A stretch of 64,000 nt of DNA from Todiramphus chloris collaris (GCA_025345505.1 JANVCC010000077.1:5929794-5993793), one strand, 5' to 3'. Positions 25,256-38,426 are shown, numbered from the stretch's first letter. Program-made: numbers and translations. The notes: generated by a model not told the origin, from the sequence alone.

Positions 25256-26380
25256 TGGATACATAAATGTTTTCATAGGTCTTAGAGATCTGGCTTGGTA
25301 AGTGCAGGGACAACATGTGTAATGCACAATCTCAGCTGCTTGAGATCCTGAATCTCTGCCTGGAGACAGATACAGCAAGCTTTAATACAAAACCTCTCTA
25401 GATTAAGTTTTTAGTATTATAAGCTTGATTTATGTGTGACAAGAACAGTTGGTTGGGATATATTGGAAGCAAATGTATCCCATCCATTAGCAAAGAATGC
25501 AATAATTAGGGGAGGAAGAGACCTAACTCAGAACGTGTGATATGACTCAGAATTGTGTCCTTGAGTCATTATGCAGACAAAAAACCCCAGCACTCGCTTC
25601 CGTGCAAGTTTTGCATGTGTAACAGCTGTCACAGTCAGACCATTAATCAGCTGAACCACCACACAGGTGGAGGATGAGAAACCACCTTCTGTGCTAGAGG
25701 TTGAACAGAAAAATTATTTTTCATGGGGTCCGTCTGTCTGTTCTGCTCTAGCTGCAGCAATGCAAATCCCCAGCGTGGATCTGTTTCTCCACTGGTATAA
25801 GAAGTTTTTGTATAATTTCCTTTTTTAAGCATAGAGGAAAAAAATATAGGTTGTAGTTAAATGCTAGAGAGACCGTGATTTTGCTTTAAGCCTTGTTTCT
25901 CCTCTTAAAACTATTGCAACAAAAGACACGCATATTTTACTTTACTTGATGTATTAGTGTACTCTGAACTCATATCAAGTGCTTACAGTTAGTTAGATAA
26001 ATAAACAGCTTACTTTTGATTGTGCATGTTAAAGTACCCCAGGTTATTTTGCTAAATGATACCATTTATCATTCCCTGCTGTGTATAATGACTATTTGTG
26101 AAAAATAGAGGGTTTTCTTTTCTCTCCTGTCCACCCCCAAACAGAGTAAAATAATAATAATAAAAAAAAAAATCTCATCAGAATAAGCACATCCCTTGGA
26201 ATTCAGACACTTTCCACCTCCTCTCAGTTTGCATCATATGATATGGCAAGACATCAAATGATACAAGGATATGTAATGTGACAGTAAATGAAAGATAAAT
26301 TAGAATAAGGTTTTTTTGGATAGAGCATTCCTGATTCAATTTGGGTGATAAGAATTTAGTCTTAATTTCTGACATACTCA
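25256..26380. other. Non-coding stretch with an (ATA)n/A11 simple repeat
   Basis: AT-rich unique DNA. Near 26150-26172 a short (ATA)n array runs into about 11 A. The frames at 25647-25832 and 26178-26381 (minus) are without domain character. Confidence 0.45.
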
Positions 26381-26389
26381 TTTTATCAG

Positions 26390-26860
26390 CTAAATTTCCT
26401 AAATTGTATTATTACAGATAATTACCAACATATATTTATTCTTAAAACTTTATTTGTTCAATTAGAAGGTAGATTTCAGCCTTTATCTTTGTAGGTAGCT
26501 GATCCAAGACAGTTTTATGTAAATGGCTTAATTAATTGCTACCCTTCAGTTGAAACAGCAACTTACAAAGGAAGTAATCCTCTTCGAGTGGCATAAGCTG
26601 TTTAAAAAAGGCAAAAAACCCACAATACTTTTCTCAGGCACCCTGACACACAATTATAAGTTATTTGACAGAAGTAAATGTAATAAAATGCAAGGCTTCT
26701 TCCCAAATTATGTCTTTCCTATGTAATTAAAAAAGCATCAACCTTAAGTGCAATGGCTCTGTAGTCTTCAAATCTACATTATTAAAAGATTTAATTATGC
26801 AGAATTACAAATCTTTCTTATAAATGGTTCAACATGTTGGTGGTAAAGATGTGATCTGTG
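26390..26860. other. Candidate conserved noncoding element
   Basis: A unique AT-rich block free of repeats and long frames, dense in homeodomain words (GGCTTAATTAATTGC near 26526, TGTAATTAAAAAAGC, AGATTTAATTATGCAG) with a retained CpG in TCTTCGAGTGG. The profile is that of a developmental enhancer, but this is pattern recognition only. Confidence 0.3.
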
Positions 26861-28500
26861 TGGCCTACTTATTAAGTTTACACTCTTTCTCAAGCAATTA
26901 GTTGTCTCCAAGTGTTGGTCTGTTGCTCTCCCTTTCAGGCTACCCTTGGAAACCTCTGCCACGCAATGCTTTTAGAGCATGTGGTGACAGGACCTTTTCT
27001 TTATGGTCAGCTGACAATGGCATCAATCACTCCAGGTGACCATTTGCCACCGGTACTGTTGTTTCTGCAGCTGGGCTTGCTTGGTTTTCAACTACAAACT
27101 AGTGTCTTGACATATAGTCTAGAAAGCAGGACAGAAAGTTTTAGGTATTCTCTCTTCTCCTGTCATTCACTAGGATCCATTTGTGGTAGAAACCAAGCCT
27201 TGAGCACGGTTTTCCCTGGTTCCATACTACTCTACGAAAGTAAGGGTCACTCTGTAGTGAAATTAATTTGTAAAACCCAAAAGAGGGTTTTTGAAATACC
27301 ATATGTGATGTTAAATCTCTGCCTTTCCTGACCAGGTCAAAATAGCCTTGATTCTGAGTATTTGCATGGCACCATGTGGACCTCTTTCTTAGTCTTATGC
27401 TTTCCCTTCATAAGAATGGTGGGAGGAAGTAATATCTGATACTTCTAAAAACAACCAATTCTTCATGGTGGCTAATAAGGGAAATTAAAAAATACACAGT
27501 GCAGCCCTCTCTGTTGCCTGCTGCTATACTTGTTTCCGAACTTCATGCCAAACTGGTGATCCTGGGGGAGGGGGGAAATGATGAGTGGGTGAATGAATAC
27601 ATGTCTAGAAATGTGGCCACTTTTCAGTAGGGATGCTCCTATGCTGTCCTCATTATTGTCCCATTTTATTTGGCAGAGTGACTCTTTTCCCCTTAAATGT
27701 GCAAGGGTTTAATTAATACATTCCAGTTGTCAAACCCAGTTCAGCTTGATGAGCAGGAGAGTGTAGATTATTTGTTTGCATCACTAGGCAATGGGGAAAT
27801 ACCTCCTCCATTGGTTTTCTTTGCAAGTAGTGACAGCAGCGTTCTGACAGAGACAAAGGGATAAAAAATGTGCTGGAAGGACTAGAAGAATTAATTTGTA
27901 ATAGATAATTGGATCTGTATGGCAACGATATGAGTTTGGAGGAAAGTCGAGCAGAAGAGCTCTCTAGGTTTTTAGGTTTCACTCTGTTGTCAAAATAGCG
28001 TCTGCATGCCTTATGCATTTTAAAGTTTAAATAAGAATATACATATCTGACTTCCTTATTTAGCTGCCTCGTCTGTTGTCTGACAAATGTCTGGATATGC
28101 TTATTTCTATTATTATTTAAAACTCAAGAAATAAATCTGCTGTTTCTTGGGAAAGTGGTACATGGTATTGCTTCTCTTGCAAAAGTTAATTTTACTCTTG
28201 CACCAGCCTCTGAGACAGCTCTGTCTTTTGAGTTTTGCAAGCCTCATCTTTGCAGCTGACTGATCCTAAAGGAGTACCTCAGAGAAGGGCGTAGCTCAAT
28301 GTTACAAGAGATTGTCTCATTCAGTGGAAGCATGGGTCCATCCTGCGAGGGTATTGAATGTCAGGATTGAGATGTTACTTGAGTTCAGTTCCATAGAGAG
28401 CCAGTGATGAAAGCAGAGTGCTGTGAGGATGTACTCCCAACAAATCTGGCTGCTAAGGTGGGCTGTTGGTGTCTGTACAAGCTGCAGATTTTTCAGAGTT
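26861..28500. other. Non-coding stretch, no gene identified
   Basis: The plus-strand frame at 26912-27331 (139 codons) starts with a Cys- and Leu-rich translation but has no recognisable family and no evident splice structure. The minus frame at 27713-28018 is likewise unrecognised. No transposon wording was found until about 28.5 kb. Confidence 0.4.
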
Positions 28501-28514
28501 GGCAAATTTCTCCC

Positions 28515-28580
28515 TGAATATATCTAGGTGCAGTAATCAAGTCTAGAGGTCACAAATCACCCTGGCTGGTGACAGAGCAA
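28515..28580. repeat. Possible ancient repeat fragment (weak)
   Basis: The wording GGTGCAGTAATCAAGTCTAG followed by 'aggtcacaaatcaccctggctgg' recalls an old dispersed repeat containing 'tgcagtaatccagtctagaggtgacaaaggcatgg'. It lies just upstream of the LINE fragment at 28640 and might belong to a neighbouring old insertion. The family name is not known to me. Confidence 0.25.
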
Positions 28581-28639
28581 CTAACAAATGGCAACAGTGT
28601 GTTAAAAAAATAATAATGTTGTGTCGGAGGATGATCAAC

Positions 28640-29150
28640 ATTGTTCCCCTCCTTTTAAAAAGGTGTTACAGGTGATCCCTGAAATAATAAACCTGGGAGG
28701 CACCTCAGCATAAAGAAATATGGTCAAGAGAATGATTAAAGATCAAGTTATAAAGGACCTAGATGAGGATAATATGATGGGGACAAATCAGCACGATTTC
28801 TATAGCCTGACAGGTTTCTTTGAAATAGTTAACAAATAATGGATAAAGGAGAACCAGTGGATATAATTTATTTAAACTTTCAAAAGGTTTGGATAGAGTC
28901 TTTTAAAGGAGGCAATTAAGGAATCTTGCTAACAATGGGGTAGGATGTAAAGTCTTGTCATGGATTTAAAACTGATTTAAAGACTGAAAGTTAAAAGTAA
29001 GATTAAATGCCCATTTCTTATTGCTGGAAGGAGACAATAATGGGTGTTAGGGAGTGGAGCTAGGAATGGTAGACTTCAGGGTTTTTTTAACGTATATATT
29101 TTATCAAATTGCTATTGTGCATAGAATATAATTAGGTAATATTCCCTAGG
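28640..29150 (+). mobile_element. Ancient CR1/L3-like LINE, reverse transcriptase fragment
   Basis: The plus strand follows the nucleotide wording of amniote CR1/L3-type ORF2: 'attaaagatcaagttataaagg.cctagatga' (about 28734-28766), 'atgatggggacaaatcagca' (28775-28794), 'aacaaata.tggataaaggagaaccagtgg' and beyond. At 28851-28898 the frame reads EPVDIIYLNFQKVW, matching the reverse transcriptase motif usually written (E/D)xVDVVYLDFxKAF. Downstream, 'ttgctaacaatggggta', 'gtcatggattt' and 'tttaacgtatatattttatc' continue the alignment. Indels and stops break the frame, so it is dead. It is unrelated in age to the CR1 at 14.8 kb. The exact family is unresolved. Confidence 0.85.
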
Positions 29151-30320
29151 AAATACTGTAGGTTGGTATTAAGGATCTGTGCTATGCAGGCTGTTCAAGT
29201 GCTGTTGTGCTCTATTGAAAAAGAAAAGAAACAGGAAAATAAAGTGAACACTTTCCCTAAAAGATGCTTCTCCACTGGAAAAGCATCATCTGCTTGTTGC
29301 ACCATCTAATCCAAACTAGCATATTTCATTAAACACATCAGCCCTATGCCAAGAACAAAATCAAATTTTAACCTAAAATGTCCAGGGAGGTTTTGTCTAG
29401 CCTTTGGTGAACTCGGCATATCTGCCCGTTTACTGCAGTCAGTCTTTGCCACAGGGGATCTGTGATCCCAGCTGGTGCTGTCTTGGCCATGGAGTGCCTC
29501 AATGCCAACTCTGAGGAGGAGAAGGAGGAATTGTAGAATTGTTCCACAAAACTAGACTGGTTCAGATAACATGGCTTTGAGTAAAACTTATCTCAGAAAA
29601 GGTAAAAGAAATATATGCAACAGAAATATGCCTACAGTTACAGTGAACTTGTAAGCCCTGAATCTGTCATAACTCGTCAGGCAAGTGACATCGGTGCTGT
29701 CCCACTCAGGTCCGTGAGGACACCTCCAGATGCAGTAACTGAGAAAGAGATGGGAAGTTTTGCTCCATGCTGGGTGTGTCCTTATCTTCAAGAGACTGTC
29801 TAGCCCAGATAACAGGTGTCCGCCCCCATCATCTAGCAGAGATGGAAGAATTTTCAGAACAATTACAGATGTTCAGTAGGAAATTCAGGATGACAAAAAA
29901 ATTATAAACCTGTGATTATTTAATATGAGGAGGAAAAGGGTGATCAATTTAGGAACAAGTACTCAACAGAGCCTAATCAGAGGCTTGCACTTTACTATCC
30001 TGAAAGTCAGAAGTCACCTGTATTTAGTGGGTGTGTAGAAGGATGGGGAGCAGAGAACACTTCTCTCCCCTGGTAATTGGAATCTCTTGGCACAGGGTAT
30101 TGTTGCTGACAGCCAGTTCTTAAATCTTGTAGTGGGGTGCATTATCATAAAGAGTATCATGTATCAGAGGTCTAGCCTGGTACTGAATAACACCAAATAA
30201 AGTCACTCATGTTTAGTCAGTCTACCACTAAATTTCTGCACCTTGAATATAGTTTGCTCCCGATGAATGAGGCTATCAGGACTGAAACCAAATGCAATGG
30301 ACTATATTTCAGTACGGTAG
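29151..30320. other. Non-coding stretch, nothing identified
   Basis: Similarity to the LINE fades here. The frames at 29588-29791 (minus) and 29615-29803 (plus) are antisense to each other and without domains. No RNA gene or simple repeat of note. Confidence 0.4.
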
Positions 30321-30329
30321 CAGAATGAT

Positions 30330-30760
30330 ATTTTGATAGTTAATTTCTTTGATCTTCTGTTGAATTTAAATTTGCCTACAGTGGTTTCCCAGTTTCAATT
30401 AGTACACAAAACAAACTTTGCGTATTTTCTGAGATTATGTTCTTCATTATACGTTGCTGTAGTTTTGTGTGCTGTTGCCAAGAAATCTGCTTTTGACAAA
30501 TTGCACAGGAGGCATTTTGAGATTGTGATGGAGTTGATTGAGTTTTGGCCAAATCCTGTACACTTTTATCACTGAAGACTGAAATACAGATGCTTGTTAC
30601 ACTAAAATATATAGATTTGCTTTGGCCCTGAAAATCTGTGTCACATTTTAAAATAACCAATTTGGGTACAATTTGAGTTAAGTGGCAAGTAAACAATGCA
30701 AATGAAACTGTTTTGTTAGCTAGAAAGTGATTGAAAATCTGCAACTAATTATAAATTGGC
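30330..30760. other. Candidate conserved noncoding element (weak)
   Basis: Unique AT-rich sequence with retained CpGs (TTTGCGTATT, TATACGTTGC) and POU/SOX/HD-like words. A plus frame (30333-30575, 80 codons) and a longer antisense frame (30376-30744) both cross it, and neither shows a domain. Conserved coding exons would not normally be open on both strands, so noncoding is favoured. Confidence 0.2.
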
Positions 30761-31059
30761 AATATACAAGTCTCCAAGAAGCTGAAAGGAATACTTCATT
30801 GATATACTGTTCAGTTATATTCAAGATTAACTTAGACTGCACAGTTTGTGCAAAAGATTTTGTTGCTTATTGTAACTTTACTGTCAAAATATGAAACGAC
30901 TTGGATTTCATAAGAAAAAAGTAATTTTTTAATCAAAGATAAGTCTTCTTATATGATTTTTTTTTATTATTTCACATGGGCCTTGAGCTTCAGCTTTTGT
31001 ATGTAGGTTTGAATTTCTTCAGTGTTTGTCAGTTTTGATTGGCACCTTCATTGTGTTTT

Positions 31060-31390
31060 TCAACTCATCACCTCAACGCGTTTCTCGTGCATTAATGTAG
31101 CTGTACAATACCTTTGAGAAATTAGAATGTGTTGTCACATATGAGGAGAAATTCTTTGCTTGCATTTGGTTGAAAAAGTATGGGATTGGCTGGAAAGCAT
31201 CTATTGTCAATGTCACCTAGATCTGTAACACTAGGAGCTAGTCAAAACACCCAGATAATTGTAGTTTAGATTTGTGCTGCCAGAATGTGTGCCATGTGCA
31301 GACATCAGGTTTTGGTGAATATCAGCTTTTGTTGTTGAATAATTATTATTTAATAGGATCGTGTATGTACACAAGTTTGGGCTTTTTTAA
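31060..31390. other. Candidate conserved noncoding element
   Basis: A unique block with a local CpG group (CAACGCGTTTCTCGTGC near 31074-31090) followed by homeodomain words (GCATTAATG, AATAATTATTATTTAATAGG). There is no open frame or transposon wording. CpG retention in AT-rich DNA is suggestive of constraint but not proof. Confidence 0.27.
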
Positions 31391-34300
31391 AGGATAAATT
31401 AATGTATTTACTACAACTCAGTTTAGCAACCCTTGATGTATATTAACATCAATCAAAAAGCATTTCACAGATTTTGGAGAAGGGAGAGAAGGGAAAATAC
31501 TGGTCTTAAAACTCTCTGAAATATCACTTATCTCAGACCACCAACCCATACTGAATGCTCAGTACTGACTCTATTTCGGTTTTGTCACCAAAAGCCCCAA
31601 GAGTCTTCACAACAGGTAGGGATCCAAACTCTGTCTTCCTGCTAGAAATAAGTATTTTCAAGCTCATCCAAATTCAGAGTTGTTCAGATGAGCTGCAAAG
31701 TAAGACTGCCAGGTTTGAGAGGGGGAAGGTAACGCTGCAGTTATTGTTGTATTGTTCTGTATTACGCAAATGAGCAAGATAAAAAATGTAAATATTAAGA
31801 ATTACTTCTTTGATTCTGATAAGGCTATCAACACGAGGAGCCACAGGGAGAACTGCTGACTTACAGTGCCAGGCTATCACCATTAAATCATATTCACCTG
31901 CCTGGAAATTGCTTTCTCTGTATAAAGCATTTCACTGATACATACTCTCCTTTAACAATCCTTGACTCTGGAAAATTTCAGACTTGAACTTTTTAGAGCC
32001 CTGTACTTTTTCTCCTTAAACTTGTGTTAATTAAGTGAATTGTACATTCTTCGGATATTCAACTTTTAACATAAAGTCTTGTAGTCAACAGCTAGTAGAG
32101 AACCTTCTGAAACTTCTGAAATACCACACAGAAATGGTTCATCACTGTCAAGGGATACAACGTGGGCTCAGATATCATACTTGAAAAGCTGTGTAGGGGC
32201 CAAGCAAGCTGGGGAAGGGATTCCTAGTTTGACCTGTGCTGTGGAGATCTGGCCAGTCTGTCATTAAAAGGAAACCACTTCAGCCAAGGATCGGGAGTAA
32301 ACCTCTTTTCTTTCTGCAGTATTTCCAGACAGGCCAGTCTCATGGTCCTTGTGGAAGTACCTCCATTTGCACCACTTGGGACTTCAACCTGTGAGCGCAG
32401 GTTGCAGGATAAAACCCATAAATACCACGCTTAAAAAAGTGAATTTGCATCCAGAGCATTTTAATTAAAAGTTAGCTTGAGTCATGGGGAAGGAGGGGAT
32501 AAAGCACTAGGGAAATGGAGAATATGAGTCATGGCATCCAGGCTGAAACAAATCTTTGAGTACGAATCACAGTATAAAATTTTAAGGGCTTGATCCTGCC
32601 TTTGGCTATGCTGGTGTGTATTGTTACATATTCTGTAAAATCGGCTACTGTTACATGTTACATGGTACTGTGCTCCCACGTAACTAACTCTTAGCTCTAG
32701 GTTTTTATAGTCTTTATTTTTTAAATCCTATAAATGCTGCTGAACTTGGCTTTTTAGAATGTTGAACAGATGCAGCAAGATTTTTCTTAAACTTCCTACC
32801 CACTTACAACCCCAAATCATTAGTGGATGTGTTGTATCTTTCAATAAAGACTTCTTAGAGAGCTGCTTGGTGAATAAGGCCACACAGAATGTGTCATTGT
32901 TGCTGCTGCAGGTTTTGAGTTTATTTGTATATTATGGGTACTGTATACCACATAATAATGAAAAGCTATATGCTCCGGTCTGCTGGTTCACTACGCAGTC
33001 TGGGTGATTACAAATTGTTTGAATAACAGTGGACTATTGAAATTCTATCCAGATGTGCGTGTTGCTAATTATGGGAATACCCACAAAGGCCGATTATCTC
33101 TTTTGTTACTGTTTCCAACATGTTTAAAAACAGGAAAGTGAAAAGCATGTAGGCAGCAAATAAAAAGTAGCTGTACACATTGGAGATGAAGTCTTTTCGT
33201 CATTAATTCCTGTGGAAGAAAAATTCCTGATCTGCTAGAATGCATTTCAGGAGTGTAACCAGATGCAACTTGGTGTACAGGAGAGACGTTCCAAAGTGGC
33301 AAATTCTGAAATGGTCTCAAAACAAAAATGGCATAGCTGCATTCACAGCAGGGAAAATCCAGGTAGAGAAAGATGACCTTAGGAACCAGTGGTCAGGAGG
33401 GGTGGAACTGAATTATCATCATTTTTCTGGCATACTTATTAAAAAGTATTACAATAATGTGATATGAAATTTTGGAAAGACAGGCAGGGGAAAGTGTGAT
33501 CCGGCCATTCCAGAATTTAAATAGTCTTCATATAATGAGCTGGAGCACTGTCCAGAGGTGCCTGCAGGGTGAAGAGTTTTAAGAGCGTGAAGGACTCGGT
33601 GTGTTTCCAGGCACTGCACTGGGATGATGATGTTTTCAGATTGTCTTCCCCAAGTGCTGTCTCCTGCCTGTGGACAAGACAGAACATCATGACTAATCCT
33701 AAAGTTACCCTCAATCACTTTGTCCTTTCACTTCATGAGTTGCCATGAATCCCATGGGAGATGAAATAGAGAAAGAAGGTAGAAGGAGAAAATGCCAGTG
33801 GCAGAAATTCAGTGTGGGATCCAGACTGTTTCAGAAAAAACATAGGAACAGGAACAGATGAAAGAAAGGGTGTTGAATGGCTTAGCAACCTTCCTCCTTA
33901 ACAGCTTGTGATGAGGAGATAAGTAGTTTATCAACCTTCACTCTAATTTCTTTCTTTTTCTCTTTCTTTTTTTCCCCAAAAGATGAGGATTAAGCTACAG
34001 AAAGTCTGGCTCTTGCCTCTTCTCTGGAAAAGAAAGAGGATATCTGAATTCAGACTTAACCCCACTTTGTACAGTTTTAAATAAAAATGATGAATTTCCT
34101 TCTGAGTGATTAATACCCAAGTGTGGTGACATACAGGAACTACAAGCTTGACCTTCTAGGTAAAGGATAACTACTATGTTAAGTTGATTACACAATTTAC
34201 CCTGAATAAGTTGACAAGCAGTGAGCATGGTTTCCGTGACTTCTGATCTTGTAAATACACACTTACAAGTGATTTGCCTATTCCTCTGAAGCAAGCCTTG

Positions 34301-35815
34301 CATTATGTGTGACACGTGTTAAATAAATTCCAAATGGTCTAATGTAAGATCTGGAATCCAAGCAGCCAGGTCTGTGCAAACAGGCTGGCCTGCCAGGGAA
34401 TTGCAAAGTGTGAAATACTCTGAACTGGAATCCCCAGTTTATCAGGGAAATTTCACATCCTCTGAACATCTCAGAGGCTTATGAAGCAGACAAATAATTC
34501 TCCCTCCTCCTCCTTGGACCTGTAGACTGAATTCTTCTGTGTTGCCTGGAGTGAACTTTGCTTTCTCTTCTGTCAATGCTTCTTTCTCACTCTAAAATTG
34601 AATGTGTCAGAGATGTGAAAACTGTCCACGTAGTGCACTGACAGGGCGTTTATATAGATCACCCTGCAGGACAACTAAAACTTACTGCATATTTTTTTGT
34701 TTATCAAGCTTGTAAATCTACAGTAGAGGACAACTGCTGGGATTCCCCTGGGCATGAAGAAAAGGAAAGGCATATTGATGGGAAAGCAATCATCTCCATA
34801 AGTTGCTCCTGTGTTACACATTCAAGATTAGCCATGATTTTTCTCTGTCAGAAGGTATGACAGGAGGGAACCCACTGCAAGGAATCACAAGTGCCTTTGC
34901 TGTGGGTTGCAAATGAACTGTCTTGGCTTGCCCAGTGTGTAGTGTGAAAACAGCAAGTGAACTGGTGAGGGAGCAGCTGCGGTGTGGTGGAGAGGACTCT
35001 GCATGGCAGAGCTACTCCCCGCATGTGCTGTGAAGTGTCCTCATCACAGGCAGGGCTAGCAGAGGATTGTGCCCCCCTTGGCCATGTGGTAGAGCTGACC
35101 CTGTGTAAGCTCAGTAGTGGTAACTGAACGGGCTGCAGAGGAAAGATGCATACAAAGAAATCTTCATTTACTTAAAAAGAAAAATTACGCTACTTGATTT
35201 CAGATTTGTACTTTGCCTCAAGCACACACTAAGAACTGTTTCAGAAAACCTCATTGCCCAGTGCTTGACCTCTGTTTTCTGTGGTTATCACCTCTGACTC
35301 TCTCAGTGGAGAAATGTACCATAAGACGATTTGAAGGAAAAATGTTGCACATGTTGCCTCTGTGGTTGTCCTTCCCTTGGAGAGGTTTACGCAATCTCTC
35401 CTACCTCTTAGGGGGTCCAGTGAACCACAGAACAAGCTTCCACATCTCTTGGAGGGCCCTCAATGTATGTGCTGCCTATAGTCCTAAGGTCCCTATGTAC
35501 CTAGAAGAGCTCTCTTCCCAGCAGTGCTCTCCATCTCCAGCCTACTTTCAGTTCTTCTCTGCTTCCCGGCAGACTTCAAGCAGTGCTTTGAAATAGCTGG
35601 ATCAGCACCAATTCAGCCTATGTCCAGCAGAGTCCCTTTGACCCATTCCTGCCTGATTCAGCACATATCCAATTTCCCAAGAGTTGTAAAACTCGGTAAA
35701 TCACTTCCCACCTGAAAATCCCAATCCCCTGAAATTAGGGTGTCTCCCTTCAAAATCACTGGCCAGGTTTTGTTGTTGTAGTTTCCCTTTCTGTGCTTTG
35801 GAAAGGAAAGTGCCT
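31391..35815. other. Non-coding stretch, no gene identified
   Basis: Chance-level frames on both strands (31555-31773 plus, 33449-33718 minus, 33995-34315 minus, 35213-35596 plus) show no domains. A pyrimidine-rich tract at about 33946-33976 ends in CCCCAAAAG like a splice acceptor, but only a 33-codon frame follows it. A modestly GC-richer patch lies at about 34940-35110. No transposon was recognised. Confidence 0.4.
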
Positions 35816-35819
35816 TGTC

Positions 35820-36000
35820 AGCAGGTTGGTGCACGCCGCCCACGGTGAGGCAGATTAACTACGCAAAACTTGAAACTCGGGACACGCCAACCCCAGTGAA
35901 GTCCATGACCCATGGGCTCAGATGTGAGAGGAAATTACAAATACTACCTTGGCAGTAATGAATCATCATGGATAACTTTTTTCCTCCCTCTCTCCGTCCT
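35820..36000. other. Candidate conserved noncoding element with CpG cluster
   Basis: Seven CpGs fall in about 55 bp (35833-35886: within GCACGCCGCCCACGGTG, ACTACGCAAAAC, ACTCGGGACACGCC), well above the surrounding sequence. It continues into AGTAATGAATCATCATGG near 35957. The CACGGTGAGG at 35841-35850 resembles a splice donor, so an exon end is possible, but the frame upstream is not recognisable. Constraint is inferred, not shown. Confidence 0.3.
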
Positions 36001-38390
36001 TTGCATGAAGAGATTTTTTCTTTTTTTCTTTCTTTAAGGATTCAATTGAAATGTTTCCTGTCTATTCCAGAAGGGAGGCTGCTGAAAAAAAATCAGCTTT
36101 GTATAAGGCAGCCTGCAATACAGTAGGTACACTCGGCTGTCTTGTCCTTTCTCTGTGATAAGCACTACACTGAAGTCACTTGTGTGTACATGTGAATATC
36201 TTTCTGTAATGGAATAAGAGCATTTGCAAAAATGGCTACTGAAGTGCCCAGCCAGCACACTTACTCCAGGAGAGTAACAGGATAAGAGAAGTGGCAGAAA
36301 CAAAGATAGGAAAAGAGATTTTTGCACTAACAAGTGTGAACTGATAAGCTTAACCTGTATGGGAAATGTAAGATGCACTTGGCAGGCCAAAATTAGCCAT
36401 GTCAGTTTGTTTTCAGCAACACTGAGCCATGAGAACCCTTTGCTCATTTTCTCACTTGCAGAAGAAACCTGCTGGCTCACTGCACTCCACTTACTCTTAG
36501 CAAGCAAATTCACTTAGGCCCAAAGAACTTTCCTGCGTGTTGAAGGGCTGGGGTAGGAATCAAGACAATCTATAGAGATGGATTGGGAGGTGTTGTGTGA
36601 AGGTTTTACTGGCCACCTAAGTTATGTGTGTTACCCAAACTGAGTGTCTAATCACCTCCAACATGTCATCACAACTGCAACATGCTCAGCAAGGCAGAAG
36701 GGAGGGAAGAAAATACATATTTCTTCCTCAAATATGCACAGGTAGGAAACAGTCGTCTCATTTTTCATCTTCCTCCAGGGTAAGTGTTAGAGCCGTGCCT
36801 CTGCCAGGGAATAGTGGCTGTTTGGTTCACACAGGACTGAACTGTGGTGTTTTAAAGAAGAAAAGTTGAAGCACTGTTTAGCAAGTAAGCACAGCCTTCT
36901 GGTTAGAGTATGGGCATAGAAAAGTCATCTGCACCTGATTTATTTTGGACAGTGTTGAAAATGGAAGCTGAGGAGGAGAAGTCTGTAGTAAACAAGAGAT
37001 TGCCAAGGCTTCAGTTCTGTTTGTTTATTTAACTAATTCTTCGTTGTGGTTATAAGGGAAGAAAAGATACTTTATGCAGTATTGACTAGCATAGAATGAT
37101 AGTCTTGGTATCAGAATGGAAAGAAAGAAAAAAGTTGGTGTTTAAGTGAGAATTGGAGGCTTTGCAGTCAGAAGGGGCAGTGGTAGCATTACTGGGATGT
37201 CTTTCCCAGCTCCTGTGTCAGAGGAGGTTGCTCAGTTGTACATCAGTGGAGGGTAATGAAAAGGCAAATAAAACTGATCTTTGAGTTGGTGAAAGAAAGG
37301 AGACTCAGAAAGGTTACCCTCATAGAGGAGGGGGACATAACAGAAATGATTGCGGTGGTGACTGCAAAGATACCACAGAGAAACAAGCCTTTTGGTTGCT
37401 GAGAATCCAGCTAAAAAGGAGGCCATCAGTAGAGTAAATCAGATACCCTGCTTTGAATGCATGCAAGAGGGAGTGGAGAGAAGCAGAGTAGTCAGGGGTG
37501 AAGATGAGACTCAGCAGACAGGGCAGTGATTGCATTAGGCGTATGCAAAAGAGCACAGAGAAGAGGGAGTTCGTATTAGGTTATCAGAATTAGATTCCGC
37601 TGGGGGTGAGGAACTGTGATTCAAGGCATTGGTTGTTAAATTGGGATTTCCTCACATAATTTTATCAGATCTCACATCATCAAGTCAAATCTGGTTCAGT
37701 TTAAATGGATCTTAACAAACTGTCAAAACAGGCATTGTACCTAACATGGCAATAGGAGCAAACAGTGTGATCCAAGACAGAAAGGAACTTTTCTAGACTA
37801 AGTTATGACTTTTCTTGGTTTTCAGAGACATCCCAGGAAAAGAATTTTCCCTCAAAAGAATTTTCCTAGCCAGATTTTTGCCTCCTGTTTAGCTGGTTAC
37901 ATTTGTATTCCTTGTACATTCTTTGTATTCTTTTTTTGTTTGGTTGGTTATTTTTTTTAATCAGCAGCTCTCACTTCACAAAGCACAAGGTGATACAGAG
38001 ATATCTTTATTTGCAGCAAGTGGCAATGTGTCATTATGGCCTTAGAGAGAGGCTGGCCATGTGAGAGATCTCTTCCACATCACCATCTTCCTCCATCTGC
38101 AGAACTAGCAGGGTATGACTAGAGGACTTTGCTGAATAGGGTCTTGGAAAAGTCTAGCTATAAACTCACAAAGCCTGGCTTTGTGTCTAGAAATGGTGTT
38201 TCCACACAGTGTATCTGATTTCCATAGCTATACACTCTTCTAAATACCAGCCAAGGCAAGCCCATGTAACCATTTTAGATTCTTTTCTTTCTCTTTCTTA
38301 AATCAGACGATTTGTGTAAACCTCTAAAGAGACAAACTGACACCACTTCGACCAGAGAGCCAATGTTGATTGTTATTAATTACTTGAAAC
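36001..38390. other. Non-coding stretch, no gene identified
   Basis: The longest frame of the window, minus strand 36034-36513 (159 codons), lies here. It is Ser-, Leu- and Phe-rich with no domain, and is the antisense of a purine-rich plus strand, a common source of spurious frames. T/C-rich runs occur near 36016-36037. No transposon was recognised. Confidence 0.45.
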
Positions 38391-38392
38391 CT

Positions 38393-38413
38393 GTTTGTTT
38401 GTTTGTTTGTTTG
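38393..38413. repeat. (GTTT)n microsatellite
   Basis: About five consecutive GTTT units ending in TTGG, immediately upstream (about 14 bp) of the fossil DNA transposon. Likely polymorphic in length. Confidence 0.93.
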
Positions 38414-38426
38414 GTGTTTTTTTCAG

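Noticed and set aside
33946..34084. Strong polypyrimidine tract ending in AAAAG followed by an ATG
   Set aside because: Only 33 codons follow (stop at 34082-34084), the CCCCAAAAG end is a poor acceptor, and the tract is better explained as CT-rich low complexity.
36034..36513. Longest frame in the window (159 codons, minus strand)
   Set aside because: No domain, low-complexity Ser/Leu/Phe content, antisense to purine-rich DNA, and no splice or promoter context. Length is within chance for 64 kb in six frames.
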